DNA from: Microbispora sp. ZYX-F-249
GTDB lineage: Bacteria > Actinomycetota > Actinomycetes > Streptosporangiales > Streptosporangiaceae
NCBI RefSeq assembly: GCF_039649665.1
Contig: NZ_JBDJAW010000002.1
Location: 310,001-374,000, forward strand
DNA length: 64,000 nt
Direction: 5' to 3'
Shown here: positions 51,663 through 59,545 of the stretch, piece by piece
How positions within the stretch are numbered: position 1 is the first letter of the stretch
Layout: every line of letters starts with the position of its first letter
Notes under the pieces: generated by a model
Seen by the model: the letters and a program-made list of their open reading frames with translations, nothing else
Database searches by the model: none
Told to the model about the DNA's origin: nothing
Made by a program: the position numbers and the translations under genes

Positions 51663-52460
51663 ATGAGCACAAGCGCACCCATCCCCGTTCGTCCGCCGCT
51701 GCCGAGCGCCCTGTCCGGCACGACCGCCGTCCTCGTCGGCGGAAGCTCGGGCATCGGGCTGGCGGCCGGCGTCCTGCTGCGTTCGGTCGGCGCCCGCGTC
51801 GTGCTGGTCGGCCGCGACCCCGACCGGCTGAAGGCCGCCGTCTCCCGGGTGCGCGGCGCGGGCCCGGCCGAGGATCCCGACGATGCCGTGCTGGGCGTCG
51901 CCGGCGACGGCGGAGACGAGCGGACTCTCGCCGAGGCCTTCGACCGGGCGGGTCGCATCGACCACGTGTACGTCACCGCCGGCGGCATCGGCGGCGCCGG
52001 CCCCCTGACCGGGCTGTCGGCCGACGACATCCGCACGACCCTCGGCTCCGGCCCCCTCCGGACGGCCTTCGCCGTCGCCCGCGCCGCGGCGACCCGGCTT
52101 CCCGCGGGAGGCTCGCTCACGCTCAGCTCGGGGATCCTCGTCGTCCGCCCTTATCCCGGGATGACCGTCCCGCTGTCGCTCGCCGGCGCCGTGGAGACCC
52201 TCACCAAGGCCCTCGCCGTCGAGCTCGCCCCCGCACGCCTACGCGTGAACACCATCCGCTACGGCCGGATCGACACCCCGCTCCTGCGCTCGCTGCCGGG
52301 GCTGGACTCCGACGACGGGGTGGCCGCCGCTGGGGCGGCCGCTCCCCTCGGCCGATTCGGCGCCGCCGAGGAGGCCGCCGCCGCGGCCCTGTTCCTCATG
52401 GCCGACAACTACGTCACCGGCCAGGTCATCACGGTCGACGGCGGGGAGACCCTCGCCTGA
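51663..52460 (+). CDS. SDR-fold oxidoreductase lacking the catalytic Tyr motif
   Basis: 265 residues, ATG with GGGAG upstream. The cofactor motif GGSSGIG (26-32) and the final VTGQVITVDGGE are typical of SDR enzymes. Where YxxxK should lie, the sequence reads VPLSLAGAVETLTKALAVEL, so no Tyr is spaced four before a Lys. The SSGIL segment keeps a Ser. It belongs to an SDR subgroup with an altered active site, or is a non-catalytic NAD(P)-binding protein. Control by the divergent TetR is well supported by the operators. Confidence 0.82.
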   Translation: MSTSAPIPVRPPLPSALSGTTAVLVGGSSGIGLAAGVLLRSVGARVVLVGRDPDRLKAAVSRVRGAGPAEDPDDAVLGVAGDGGDERTLAEAFDRAGRIDHVYVTAGGIGGAGPLTGLSADDIRTTLGSGPLRTAFAVARAAATRLPAGGSLTLSSGILVVRPYPGMTVPLSLAGAVETLTKALAVELAPARLRVNTIRYGRIDTPLLRSLPGLDSDDGVAAAGAAAPLGRFGAAEEAAAAALFLMADNYVTGQVITVDGGETLA

Positions 52461-52465
52461 CCCGG

Positions 52466-52522
52466 GCCCGTCCACGCCCGTCCACGCCCGTCCACGTGAT
52501 CGCCGATGTCATCGCCGATGTC
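52466..52522. repeat. Tandem repeats between SDR and phosphatase genes
   Basis: Three copies of GCCCGTCCAC (52466-52495) are followed by two copies of ATCGCCGATGTC (52499-52522). The last copy runs into the phosphatase stop codon. Confidence 0.8.
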
Positions 52523-53318
52523 AGTCGCGGAGGCGGCCGCGCAGGGCCTCGGTGTCGGCGTCGGTCCAGCCGTGGGTGTGCAGCCAGCCGAGGGCGCCGC
52601 CGAACCGGGCGTCCAGCGTCGTCAGGAACTGGTCCATGTACTCGGGCCGCGGCAGGTGGCTGTCGGCCGGCTTCGCGTCGAGGTCCGCGCGGTAGGTGCG
52701 GCTGGCGCGCAGCCGGGCGAGGATGCCTTCCAGGCGTTCGCCGGTGGCGACGTAGTCCTCGATGATCGCCTCACGCGTGACGCCCGCCACGGCGAGCGCC
52801 AGGGCGCAGACCACTCCGGTACGGTCCTTGCCCGCCGCGCAGTGCACCACGGCCATGCCGTCGTCACGGGCGAGCACCCGCAGGGCGGACACGACGGAGT
52901 CGGGCCGGTCGCGCAGGTATCCGTAGTAGTAGCCGGTCACGCGGAGCTCGGCCAGGTCCTTCTCGTCGCGCTCCCCCTGCCAGGGCAGCGCCCTGTCGTC
53001 GACGGTGTCGGCCTCGACGTCGGTGAGGCGCCCACCCTCCGCGAACAGGCTGTGGTGGTGGATGCCGACCTCCGGCAGGAGGGTCAGCGGGCCGGGCCCC
53101 TCCAGGCGTACCTCGGTCTCCGACCGCAGGTCGACCACGTGCCGCAGCTTGAGGTCGCCCACGAGCAGCGCGACGTCATCCTCGGTCAGGCCCTGCAGGT
53201 TGTCGGACCGCAGGATCCGGCCGGACACCGTGGTCCCGCCGTCCTCGGTCGGCAGACCCCCGAGGTCGCGTACGTTCGCCGCGCCTCGCAGAACGATCCA
53301 ACGCTCGTATGCATTCAC
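52521..53318 (-). CDS. Tyrosine/serine protein phosphatase (PF13350-like)
   Basis: 265 residues from a GTG at 53318. The active-site P-loop is VHCAAGKDRTG (Cys160, Arg166), the HCxxGKDRT form of bacterial dual-specificity/lipid-phosphatase-like enzymes such as MptpB. RGAANVRDLGGL near the N-terminus and LRSDNLQGLT are further family markers. No signal peptide, so it would be cytoplasmic unless secreted by another route. Substrates could be phospho-Tyr/Ser/Thr or phosphoinositides. A Ser/Thr kinase is encoded 1.7 kb away, but no direct link is evident. Confidence 0.9.
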   Translation of the reverse strand: MNAYERWIVLRGAANVRDLGGLPTEDGGTTVSGRILRSDNLQGLTEDDVALLVGDLKLRHVVDLRSETEVRLEGPGPLTLLPEVGIHHHSLFAEGGRLTDVEADTVDDRALPWQGERDEKDLAELRVTGYYYGYLRDRPDSVVSALRVLARDDGMAVVHCAAGKDRTGVVCALALAVAGVTREAIIEDYVATGERLEGILARLRASRTYRADLDAKPADSHLPRPEYMDQFLTTLDARFGGALGWLHTHGWTDADTEALRGRLRD

Positions 53319-53642
53319 CGTGCCGAGCCTATCCGTCCCTCTATGACGGAAAGATGAGTGCAGAGTGAAGCTATGCACCCGCTGCCGTATCGATGCCGTC
53401 GCTCCTACCGCTGACCGGCGGGTGCCGCGACCCGCAGGACGGCCGTCCACCGGCCCGGGTTTCCCGCGCGAAAATGCGGTCGCTCCTACCCCTGACGGTC
53501 AAGTTCACACCCAGTGGACGGCAAAGAGCCGTAATGTATGGCGTCGCGGGCGCTTCTCGATCATCGGATCCGGTGCGACGATCGGGAGCGCCGCCGCCAC
53601 GGATTCCGCATCAGGCAGCGACACCCCACATGGAGGACCCGG
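53319..53642. other. Gene-free 324-base gap with a long direct repeat
   Basis: No gene is evident between the phosphatase and the SGNH esterase. A 20-base element, GTCGCTCCTACCGCTGACCG (53398-53417), recurs 81 bases downstream with two mismatches (53479-53498). A small hairpin CGGC-AAAGA-GCCG follows. The repeats may be regulator sites for one of the divergent genes. Confidence 0.5.
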
Positions 53643-54953
53643 ATGGCACGGCCGGCTCACCGGTTGACCATGGCCGCTCTCGCCCTCGCCGTCAGCGGCA
53701 CGACCATGGCGCTCGCCACGGCGCCCGTCCAGGCGGAGTCCCCCACGTCCGCGACCGCCCTGCGGCACCCGGCGTCCCCCGCCGCGCCGAAGCCCGTGGC
53801 GGCCGGGCACCGGACGGCCGCGCCGCGGCCGGACGGCGAGGCGCCCGTACGGCGGCGCCTGGTCGGCGCGTGGACCACCTCGACCGACCGCCTAGCGGCG
53901 GCGCTCGGCGGGCAGACCGTGCGGATGGTCGTGCGTGCCAGCGTCGGCGGCAGCGGGATGCGCGTGCGCCTGTCCAACCTCTTCGGCGCGGCGCCGGTGA
54001 CGTTCGCGAACGTCCACGTGGGCGTCCAGGCGTACGGCGCGGAGATCCTCACGGGCACCAACCGCCCGGTGACCTTCCGCCGGCGCGCCTCGGTGAAGGT
54101 GGCGCCGGGCCAGGCCGTCTGGAGCGACCCGATCCCGGGCCGGATCGCCGGCGGCTCCGCCGTCGTCGTCAGCCTCCACCTCCCCGGCACGGTCAACGGG
54201 GTCACCGGGCACGAACGCGCCTACAGCACCACGTATCTGTCCGACCCGGGTGACCACGCGGCCGAGGAGAGCGGCGAGGGCTTCACCTACACGAGCACGC
54301 AGTGGTACTTCCTCGACCGCCTCGCGGTGGAGGCGGGCGCGGCCACGATCGGCTCCGTGGTCGCCTTCGGCGACTCGATCACGGACGGCGCGGGCCAGGC
54401 CGTCGACGCCAACCGCCGGTGGACCGACTATCTGCGGCAGCGGCTGGCCCACGAGGCTCCTGCGCGGCGGATGGGGGTGCTCAACGCCGGCATCTCCGGG
54501 AACCGTCTGCTGCGGCCCAACGTCGGCCCGAGCGGCGTCACCCGGTTCTACCGCGACGCGCTGTCCCAGCCGGGGGTGCGCACGGTGGTGGTCTACGAGG
54601 GCATCAACGACATCGCCCGGGGCGACTACACCTCGATCAAGCCGATCGTGTACGGATACAAGCGGCTGATCCGCGAGGCGCACGCCCGCAAGGTCAAGGT
54701 GCTGGGCGCCACGCTCACCCCCTTCTACGGCTGGAGCACCTGGACGCCGGAGCGCGAGGAGATCCGGCAGCGGCTGAACGCCTGGATCCGCACGAGCAAG
54801 GCGTTCGACGGCGTCCTCGACTTCGACCGGGCCGTGCGCGACCCCGAGTTCCCCGAGCAACTGGCCCTGTCGTTCGACTCGGGTGATCACCTGCACCTGA
54901 GCGACGCCGGGCGGCGGGCGCTCGCCGACGCGGTGAACCTGCGCCTCCTGTAG
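53643..54953 (+). CDS. Secreted SGNH/GDSL hydrolase
   Basis: 436 residues, ATG with GGAGG upstream. A signal peptide (about 1-31, ending PVQA) is followed by an N-terminal beta domain (about 70-220; RMVVRASVGGSGMRVRLSNL) and the SGNH hydrolase domain: Ser245 in FGDSITDG, Gly/Asn in NAGISGNR and YEGINDIA, and Asp/His in SGDHLHLSDAG. The layout matches actinobacterial GDSL esterases with an accessory N-domain. It probably de-esterifies an extracellular polysaccharide, lipid or xenobiotic. Confidence 0.9.
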   Translation: MARPAHRLTMAALALAVSGTTMALATAPVQAESPTSATALRHPASPAAPKPVAAGHRTAAPRPDGEAPVRRRLVGAWTTSTDRLAAALGGQTVRMVVRASVGGSGMRVRLSNLFGAAPVTFANVHVGVQAYGAEILTGTNRPVTFRRRASVKVAPGQAVWSDPIPGRIAGGSAVVVSLHLPGTVNGVTGHERAYSTTYLSDPGDHAAEESGEGFTYTSTQWYFLDRLAVEAGAATIGSVVAFGDSITDGAGQAVDANRRWTDYLRQRLAHEAPARRMGVLNAGISGNRLLRPNVGPSGVTRFYRDALSQPGVRTVVVYEGINDIARGDYTSIKPIVYGYKRLIREAHARKVKVLGATLTPFYGWSTWTPEREEIRQRLNAWIRTSKAFDGVLDFDRAVRDPEFPEQLALSFDSGDHLHLSDAGRRALADAVNLRLL

Positions 54954-54954
54954 A

Positions 54955-54983
54955 TTTCGGACCGGCCGCGGGATCGCTACGGT
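54955..54983 (+). promoter_or_regulatory. Probable leaderless promoter of the Ser/Thr kinase gene
   Basis: TTTCGG (54955-54960) and TACGGT (54978-54983) have a 17-base spacer. Transcription would begin one or two bases before the ATG at 54991, and no ribosome site is present. The -35 overlaps the end of the preceding gene. Confidence 0.5.
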
Positions 54984-54990
54984 GTGACCC

Positions 54991-56487
54991 ATGGTCGCCC
55001 CCCTTGAGCCAGACGACCCGCGTACGCTCGGCGGGTTCCGTATCAGCGGACGGCTCGGCGAGGGCGGCCAAGGCGTCGTCTACCTGGGCCACGCGCCCGA
55101 CGGCGCCCCGGTCGCGGTGAAGGTGCTCAAGACCGGGCTCGATCCCGTCGTCCGGGCCCGGTTGTCACGTGAACTCGACGCCCTGCGCGGCGTCGCGCCC
55201 TTCTGCACCGCCCGGGTGATCACGGCGATGGTGGACGGGCGCGAGCCGTACGTCGTGAGCGAGTTCGTCGACGGCCCCTCGCTCCAGCAGCGGGTGAGCG
55301 CGTCGGGGCCGCTGCGCGGAGGCGAGCTGGAGCGGCTCGCGGTGGGGACGGCGACCGCGCTGGCGGCGATCCACAGCGCGGGCATCGTGCACCGTGACTT
55401 CAAGCCGGGCAACGTGCTGCTGGGGCCGGACGGTCCCCGCGTGGTCGACTTCGGCATCGCCCGCCAGGGCGAGAGCGAGACGATCACCGCGGGCCCGGTG
55501 GGCACCCCGGCCTACCTGGCGCCCGAGCACATCGCGGGTCATCCGGCCACCCCCGCCTCCGACGTGTTCGCGTGGGGGGCGACGATCGTCTTCGCCGCGA
55601 CCGGCCGGGCGGCGTTCGGCGCCGACAACGTCGCCGCCGTGCTGCACCGGATCATGACGACCTTCCCGGACCTGACGCCGCTGCCCCCGCCCCTGCGCGC
55701 GCTGGTCGGACGCTGCCTGGCCAAGGACCCCGCCGCCCGCCCGGCCGCCCGCGACCTGCTGCTCGAACTGGTCGGCACCGTGCCCGGGCCGCTGCCCGCG
55801 GGCGCGAGCGCGCACGGCGTCCCGTCCGTCGCACCCGCACCGCCGCACGGCCCGTCCCGGTCACCGGTGACGGCGCCGCCGGCGGGCCGGGGCGGAGAGG
55901 AGACCGTTCCCGGAGGCGGCCGCGGGAGATCCCGCGCCCGTGTCCTCGCCGGGGCCGGCGCGGTCGTGGCGGCCCTCGGGGTGACCGCGGCGCTGCTGGT
56001 CCCGCGCCTGGCCGCGCTGTCGGCCGGCCCGTCCCCCGCGCCCACGGCGAGCGCCCCCGCGCGGAGCACGGACGCGGCGGGCCCTGCGCCGACCGGTGCC
56101 GCGGCCACGGACACCCCGTCCGGCGACGCGGACGGGGCCTACCCGCAGACCGCCTCCGCCCCGAAGGCCATCCCGCAGGCGTTCGCGGGCAAGTGGCAGG
56201 GTCACATCGCGCCCACCGCCGGCCTCCTCACGAGCGAGTACGACATCGAGATCGAGTTGGAGCGCGGCGAGAGGTCGGGCAGGTGGAAGGAACCGGCGAA
56301 CTCGTGCGAGGGCACGCTGCGGCTGACCGGGGGCTCCGGCCCCAGGCTCACGTTCCGCCTGGAAGAGGTTCCGGGATGCGTCCCGGGTGACGTCGTGCTG
56401 ACCCGCGAGGACGGCGCCCTCGCCTACCGCCACACCGACGACCTCGGGCTGATCGCCTACGAGGGAACTCTCACCAGGGACTCCTGA
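54991..56487 (+). CDS. PASTA-less membrane Ser/Thr protein kinase (PknB-like)
   Basis: 498 residues. The cytoplasmic kinase domain (about 15-265) has a Gly-rich loop LGEGGQGVV, catalytic-site Lys44 in VAVKVL, HRDFKPGN (Asp136, Asn141), DFGIAR (Asp153) and the activation-segment end GTPAYLAPEH. A Pro/Ala-rich juxtamembrane linker leads to one helix (about 317-337), another Ala/Pro linker and an external domain of about 105 residues (KWQGHIAPT to the end) with two Cys, not PASTA-like. It probably senses an extracellular cue. Convergent with a small membrane protein. Confidence 0.9.
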   Translation: MVAPLEPDDPRTLGGFRISGRLGEGGQGVVYLGHAPDGAPVAVKVLKTGLDPVVRARLSRELDALRGVAPFCTARVITAMVDGREPYVVSEFVDGPSLQQRVSASGPLRGGELERLAVGTATALAAIHSAGIVHRDFKPGNVLLGPDGPRVVDFGIARQGESETITAGPVGTPAYLAPEHIAGHPATPASDVFAWGATIVFAATGRAAFGADNVAAVLHRIMTTFPDLTPLPPPLRALVGRCLAKDPAARPAARDLLLELVGTVPGPLPAGASAHGVPSVAPAPPHGPSRSPVTAPPAGRGGEETVPGGGRGRSRARVLAGAGAVVAALGVTAALLVPRLAALSAGPSPAPTASAPARSTDAAGPAPTGAAATDTPSGDADGAYPQTASAPKAIPQAFAGKWQGHIAPTAGLLTSEYDIEIELERGERSGRWKEPANSCEGTLRLTGGSGPRLTFRLEEVPGCVPGDVVLTREDGALAYRHTDDLGLIAYEGTLTRDS

Positions 56488-56500
56488 GATCGTCCCGGGC

Positions 56501-57001
56501 TCAGCGCCTCCCGGGCGCCCTCGCGGCCCCGGCCGCGAGGGGGATCGCCAGCAGTCCGAGCAGGACAAGCTGGGTCTGGCGCTGGTCGAGAGAGTCCTGG
56601 CATGGGAGGGGCAGGTCGCCGTACCAGGGGGTGAACGCGGCAACGGGCGGGCCGCACCGCCACTCGGGTGGCGACAACGGCCACAGCGCCAGCGCCAGGA
56701 TCACGCCGAGGAGCGCGACCAGCGCCCCCTCGGCCTCGGACGTCACGCTTGCGGGATGCCGCAGGCGGCGCCACCGGCCGTATGCCCAGAAGTAGGCGGC
56801 GAGCGCCACGGCGGTGAAGACCCTGGCGGCCCGATCGTAATTGACGCGACCGGGCGCGCAGTCATAGCACTCGGCGGGTTCGACGAACATGAACAGCAGC
56901 ACCGCCACCGCCAGGCATATCAGGGCGAGCCACCACGCCGGATGCCAGGCGAACTCCCATGGGCCGACACGCGCGCGGCCCGTCTCCGATTCGCGGTTCA
57001 T
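56501..57001 (-). CDS. Small four-helix membrane protein, unknown function
   Basis: 166 residues from the ATG at 57001; sequence upstream in frame does not look coding. Four hydrophobic helices are visible (WWLALICLAVAVLLFMF, VFTAVALAAYFWAYG, GALVALLGVILALALW, LVLLGLLAIPLAAGAA). The loops contain paired Cys (AECYDCAPG, and single Cys in EWRCG and LPCQD) that could form disulfides on the outer face. I recognise no family. It is convergent with the kinase and divergent from the hemerythrin gene. Confidence 0.65.
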   Translation of the reverse strand: MNRESETGRARVGPWEFAWHPAWWLALICLAVAVLLFMFVEPAECYDCAPGRVNYDRAARVFTAVALAAYFWAYGRWRRLRHPASVTSEAEGALVALLGVILALALWPLSPPEWRCGPPVAAFTPWYGDLPLPCQDSLDQRQTQLVLLGLLAIPLAAGAARAPGRR

Positions 57002-57137
57002 GGCACCGAGGGTTGCGCCCCGCACTTGTGAGCCGGTTGGAGGGCGCGAGGACGAGAGCCCGTACTCCCCCGGACGGGACCGGTGTGATCGCCCCGGCGC
57101 CGGGTAGTGCGAGCGCGTCCACGCACAGGAGGAACCC

Positions 57138-57707
57138 ATGGCAACCGACGTCATCAGCCTGATCAAGGAAGATCACCGCGACGTGGAGTCGCTGTTCGAG
57201 CGGCTCCAGAAGATGCCGGAGAACCGGCCGGCCCTGCTCGCGGAGCTGGCGGCGAAGTTCGTCGCGCACAGCGAGGGCGAGGAGGACGAGGTCTACCCCG
57301 TGCTCGCCAGGCGGCGGCCGGAGGAGAAGGAGGAGGTCCACCACGGCGCGGAGGAACACCACGAGGCCGAGGAGATGCTCTCCCGGCTCCTGGAGGCCGA
57401 CCCGGACGGCCCCGAGTTCGACACGCTTCTGCAGGAGCTCATCGGGGCGGTGACGCACCACGTCGAGGAGGAGGAGAACGACATCCTCCCGGTCCTGGAG
57501 AAGGCCGTCCCCTTCGAGGAGCGGGTCCGGCTCGGCAAGGCCTTCAGCAAGCGGAAGGCCGAGGTGCTCGCCGCCCCGCTCAAGCTGCGCTCGCGGACCA
57601 AGGACGAACTGCTGCACCAGGCCAAGGAGCTGGGCATCGAGGGCGCGTCCGGGATGACCAAGGACGAGCTCGTCACCGCCGTCAAGCAGAAGAAGCAGCA
57701 GGGCTGA
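57138..57707 (+). CDS. Hemerythrin HHE-domain protein with SAP-like tail
   Basis: 189 residues, ATG with AGGAGGAACCC. The four-helix HHE domain gives the diiron ligands in order: His13 in EDHRDVE, His44 with Glu48 in AHSEGEE, His in EEHHEAEE (74-75), and His107/His108 with Glu112 in THHVEEEEN. It may sense or carry O2, NO or iron. After about 140 a basic tail includes RTKDELLHQAKELGIEG and MTKDELVTAVKQKKQ, a helix-extended-helix pattern like SAP or Rho-N nucleic-acid-binding motifs. That arrangement suggests a DNA- or RNA-associated hemerythrin (inference). Confidence 0.88.
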   Translation: MATDVISLIKEDHRDVESLFERLQKMPENRPALLAELAAKFVAHSEGEEDEVYPVLARRRPEEKEEVHHGAEEHHEAEEMLSRLLEADPDGPEFDTLLQELIGAVTHHVEEEENDILPVLEKAVPFEERVRLGKAFSKRKAEVLAAPLKLRSRTKDELLHQAKELGIEGASGMTKDELVTAVKQKKQQG

Positions 57708-57735
57708 GACGTCCCCCGTCGCGGCGCCGGGCGTC

Positions 57736-58836
57736 TCACAGGCAGGCGTACAGCGCCGCGACCATGGGCTCCCACCTCGGGTCGGGCCCCGCCGCGCTGA
57801 CGACGAGGCGGCTCGGCGTGTAGGCGAGGGCCACCCCCGCGTCCGGGTCGGCGAAGGCGAGCGCCCCGCCCGAGCCGCTGTGCCCGAAGGCGCGCGGGTT
57901 CGGCGCGAACGGCCGGATCTCGCAGGGGAGCATGTAGCCCAGGGCGAACCTGGTCCCCGCCAGCAGGACCTCGTCGTGTCCCTCGCTGCGGGGCGCGACG
58001 GCCCGGCCCAGCACGTCCGGGCCGAACATCTCGCCCGACACGAGCCGGCCGTACAGGGTGGCGAGGGCCCTGGCGGTGGCGTGCCCGTTGGACGCGGGGA
58101 TCTCGGCGGCCCGCCAGCGCGCCGTGTTGGCCAGACCGGGTGTGAACTGCTCGGCGGGATTGCCGAAGGCCATCATCGTGATCGAGCCGGGCTCGGACAT
58201 GGCCTTCGTCAGCGCCGCCGGCGGGTCGTCCCCGGCCCGCGGCGGGGCGAGGTGGGCGGCCCGGCCCGCCTCCGACGCGGGCAGGCCGATCCACAGGCCG
58301 GGGACGCCCAGCTCGTCGCGGACCAGGTCGCGGACCGGCCGCCCGCCCACCCGGCGCAGGACCTCCCCGACGAGCCAGCCGAAAGTCACCGCGTGGTAGC
58401 CGTGCCGCTCCCCCGGCGTCCACCACGGGCTCTCGGCCGCCAGCGCGGCGGTCATCGCGTCCCAGTCGAACAGGGAGCCCGGCGGCAGCTCCCGGCGTAC
58501 GGCGGGCAGCCCGGCCCGGTGCGCGAGCAGGTCGGCGATGGTGGTGGGGGTGGCGAACCCCGGCCAGTAACGGGTTACCGGGGCGTCCAGGTCGAGCAGC
58601 CCCCGCTGGACGTACAGGTGCGCGAGCGTCGCCAGCATCCCCTTGGACGCCGAGAAGACGTTGACGACGGTGTCCCGTTCCCAGGGCCGTACGCCGTCGG
58701 CGTCGGCCGTGCCCTGCCAGAGGTCCACGACCAGGCGCCCGCCCGCGTACACGGCGAGGGCGGCGCCGCCTCCCGCTCCTCCGTCCGCCTCCCGGAACGC
58801 GTCGGCGACGGCCGTGAACGCCGGATCACACCACAT
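57736..58836 (-). CDS. Beta-lactamase-family serine hydrolase (class C/EstB-like esterase)
   Basis: 366 residues from the ATG at 58836, which has GGAGG six bases upstream; a GTG at 58842 abuts that site. The catalytic motifs are SxxK as FSASKG (Ser62, Lys65), Tyr147 in ERHGYHAV and a late HSG in FGHSGSGG. No signal peptide, so a cytoplasmic esterase or D-aminopeptidase-like role is more likely than beta-lactam resistance. It is divergent from a MarR gene with dyads between, so it is probably regulated by it. Confidence 0.9.
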   Translation of the reverse strand: MWCDPAFTAVADAFREADGGAGGGAALAVYAGGRLVVDLWQGTADADGVRPWERDTVVNVFSASKGMLATLAHLYVQRGLLDLDAPVTRYWPGFATPTTIADLLAHRAGLPAVRRELPPGSLFDWDAMTAALAAESPWWTPGERHGYHAVTFGWLVGEVLRRVGGRPVRDLVRDELGVPGLWIGLPASEAGRAAHLAPPRAGDDPPAALTKAMSEPGSITMMAFGNPAEQFTPGLANTARWRAAEIPASNGHATARALATLYGRLVSGEMFGPDVLGRAVAPRSEGHDEVLLAGTRFALGYMLPCEIRPFAPNPRAFGHSGSGGALAFADPDAGVALAYTPSRLVVSAAGPDPRWEPMVAALYACL

Positions 58837-58853
58837 GGACACCCTCCAGATTG

Positions 58854-58883
58854 CTCAACCTCAGTTGCGAAACCTTGGTTGAG
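58854..58883. promoter_or_regulatory. Probable MarR operator between esterase and marR
   Basis: CTCAACC (58854-58860) and GGTTGAG (58877-58883) are perfect inverted arms. Within them lie CAAC-CTCA-GTTG (58856-58867) and AACC-TT-GGTT (58871-58880). The nested dyads sit 17 bases from both gene starts, as expected for a MarR-controlled divergent pair. Confidence 0.6.
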
Positions 58884-58900
58884 TATTGGAGCATCCGAAC

Positions 58901-59353
58901 GTGGTGTCAAGCGATCTGACCCTGCTCTTCACGGCCCTGTCCGCGGCCTGCGACGCCGAGGTGCGCGCCCGGATGGCCGCGGCGGGGCACGACCAGGTGC
59001 GCACCGTGCACGGATACGTCTTCCAGCACCTGCTCGCCGGCCCCGTACGCGTTTCCGATTTGGCCGGCCTGCTCGGCATGACCCCGCAGGGCGCCTCCAA
59101 GGTGGCGGCGGAGATGGAGCGCATCGGCTACGTGGCGCGCCGGACCGACCCCGGCGACCAGCGGGCACGGATGATCGAGCTGACACCGCGCGGCAGGGCC
59201 GCGGTCGAGGCGGGCCGGGCCGCCCGCGAGGCGGTGTCCGCCCGGATGCTCGGCCTCCTGGACGCGCCCGGCGAGTTCCTCGCGTCGCTCAACCGCCTCG
59301 GGGAGGAGACCGGCGCCCTGCGCGAGCTCCTCGCCCGCCGGCTGCGCCCCTGA
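58901..59353 (+). CDS. MarR family transcriptional regulator
   Basis: 150 residues from a GTG at 58901 (GGAG nine bases upstream); TTG at 58886 would extend it. The winged helix is VRVSDLAGLLGMTPQGASKV (about 50-69) with the wing RRTDPGDQRARMIELTPRG. Helices at both ends form the dimer. It lies divergent from the serine hydrolase, whose promoter contains the dyads noted. Ligand unknown. Confidence 0.87.
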   Translation: MVSSDLTLLFTALSAACDAEVRARMAAAGHDQVRTVHGYVFQHLLAGPVRVSDLAGLLGMTPQGASKVAAEMERIGYVARRTDPGDQRARMIELTPRGRAAVEAGRAAREAVSARMLGLLDAPGEFLASLNRLGEETGALRELLARRLRP

Positions 59354-59364
59354 GGAGGAACCGG

Positions 59365-59511
59365 TCAGTCGCCGTCCTCCGGCATCTCCTCACTCCCGCT
59401 GTCGTCCTCGACGCCGATTCCCGTCATCCTGCCCCCCTTCAGCACCACGCCGAGGGCGCGCTGACCGTAGACGAGCCCTTCGACGTCGCCCGACCGGTGG
59501 ACCTCCCGCAA
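59365..59511 (-). CDS. Possible 48-residue acidic protein
   Basis: A short frame from a TTG at 59511, between the HAD and marR genes. It has strong third-position GC and encodes VHRSGDVEGLVYGQRALGV followed by a Gly-rich stretch and a very acidic end (EEMPEDGD). No ribosome site is clear. I do not recognise it; it fills what would otherwise be a 180-base gap. It could be a real small gene downstream of the HAD hydrolase. Confidence 0.4.
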   Translation of the reverse strand: MREVHRSGDVEGLVYGQRALGVVLKGGRMTGIGVEDDSGSEEMPEDGD

Positions 59512-59545
59512 CTCTTCAGGTGGGCCGCCGGTCCCCGTACGCGGG

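Noticed and set aside
58642..58836. Serine hydrolase as a beta-lactam resistance gene
   Set aside because: No signal peptide and class C/EstB-like esterase features; the SxxK fold alone does not show resistance.
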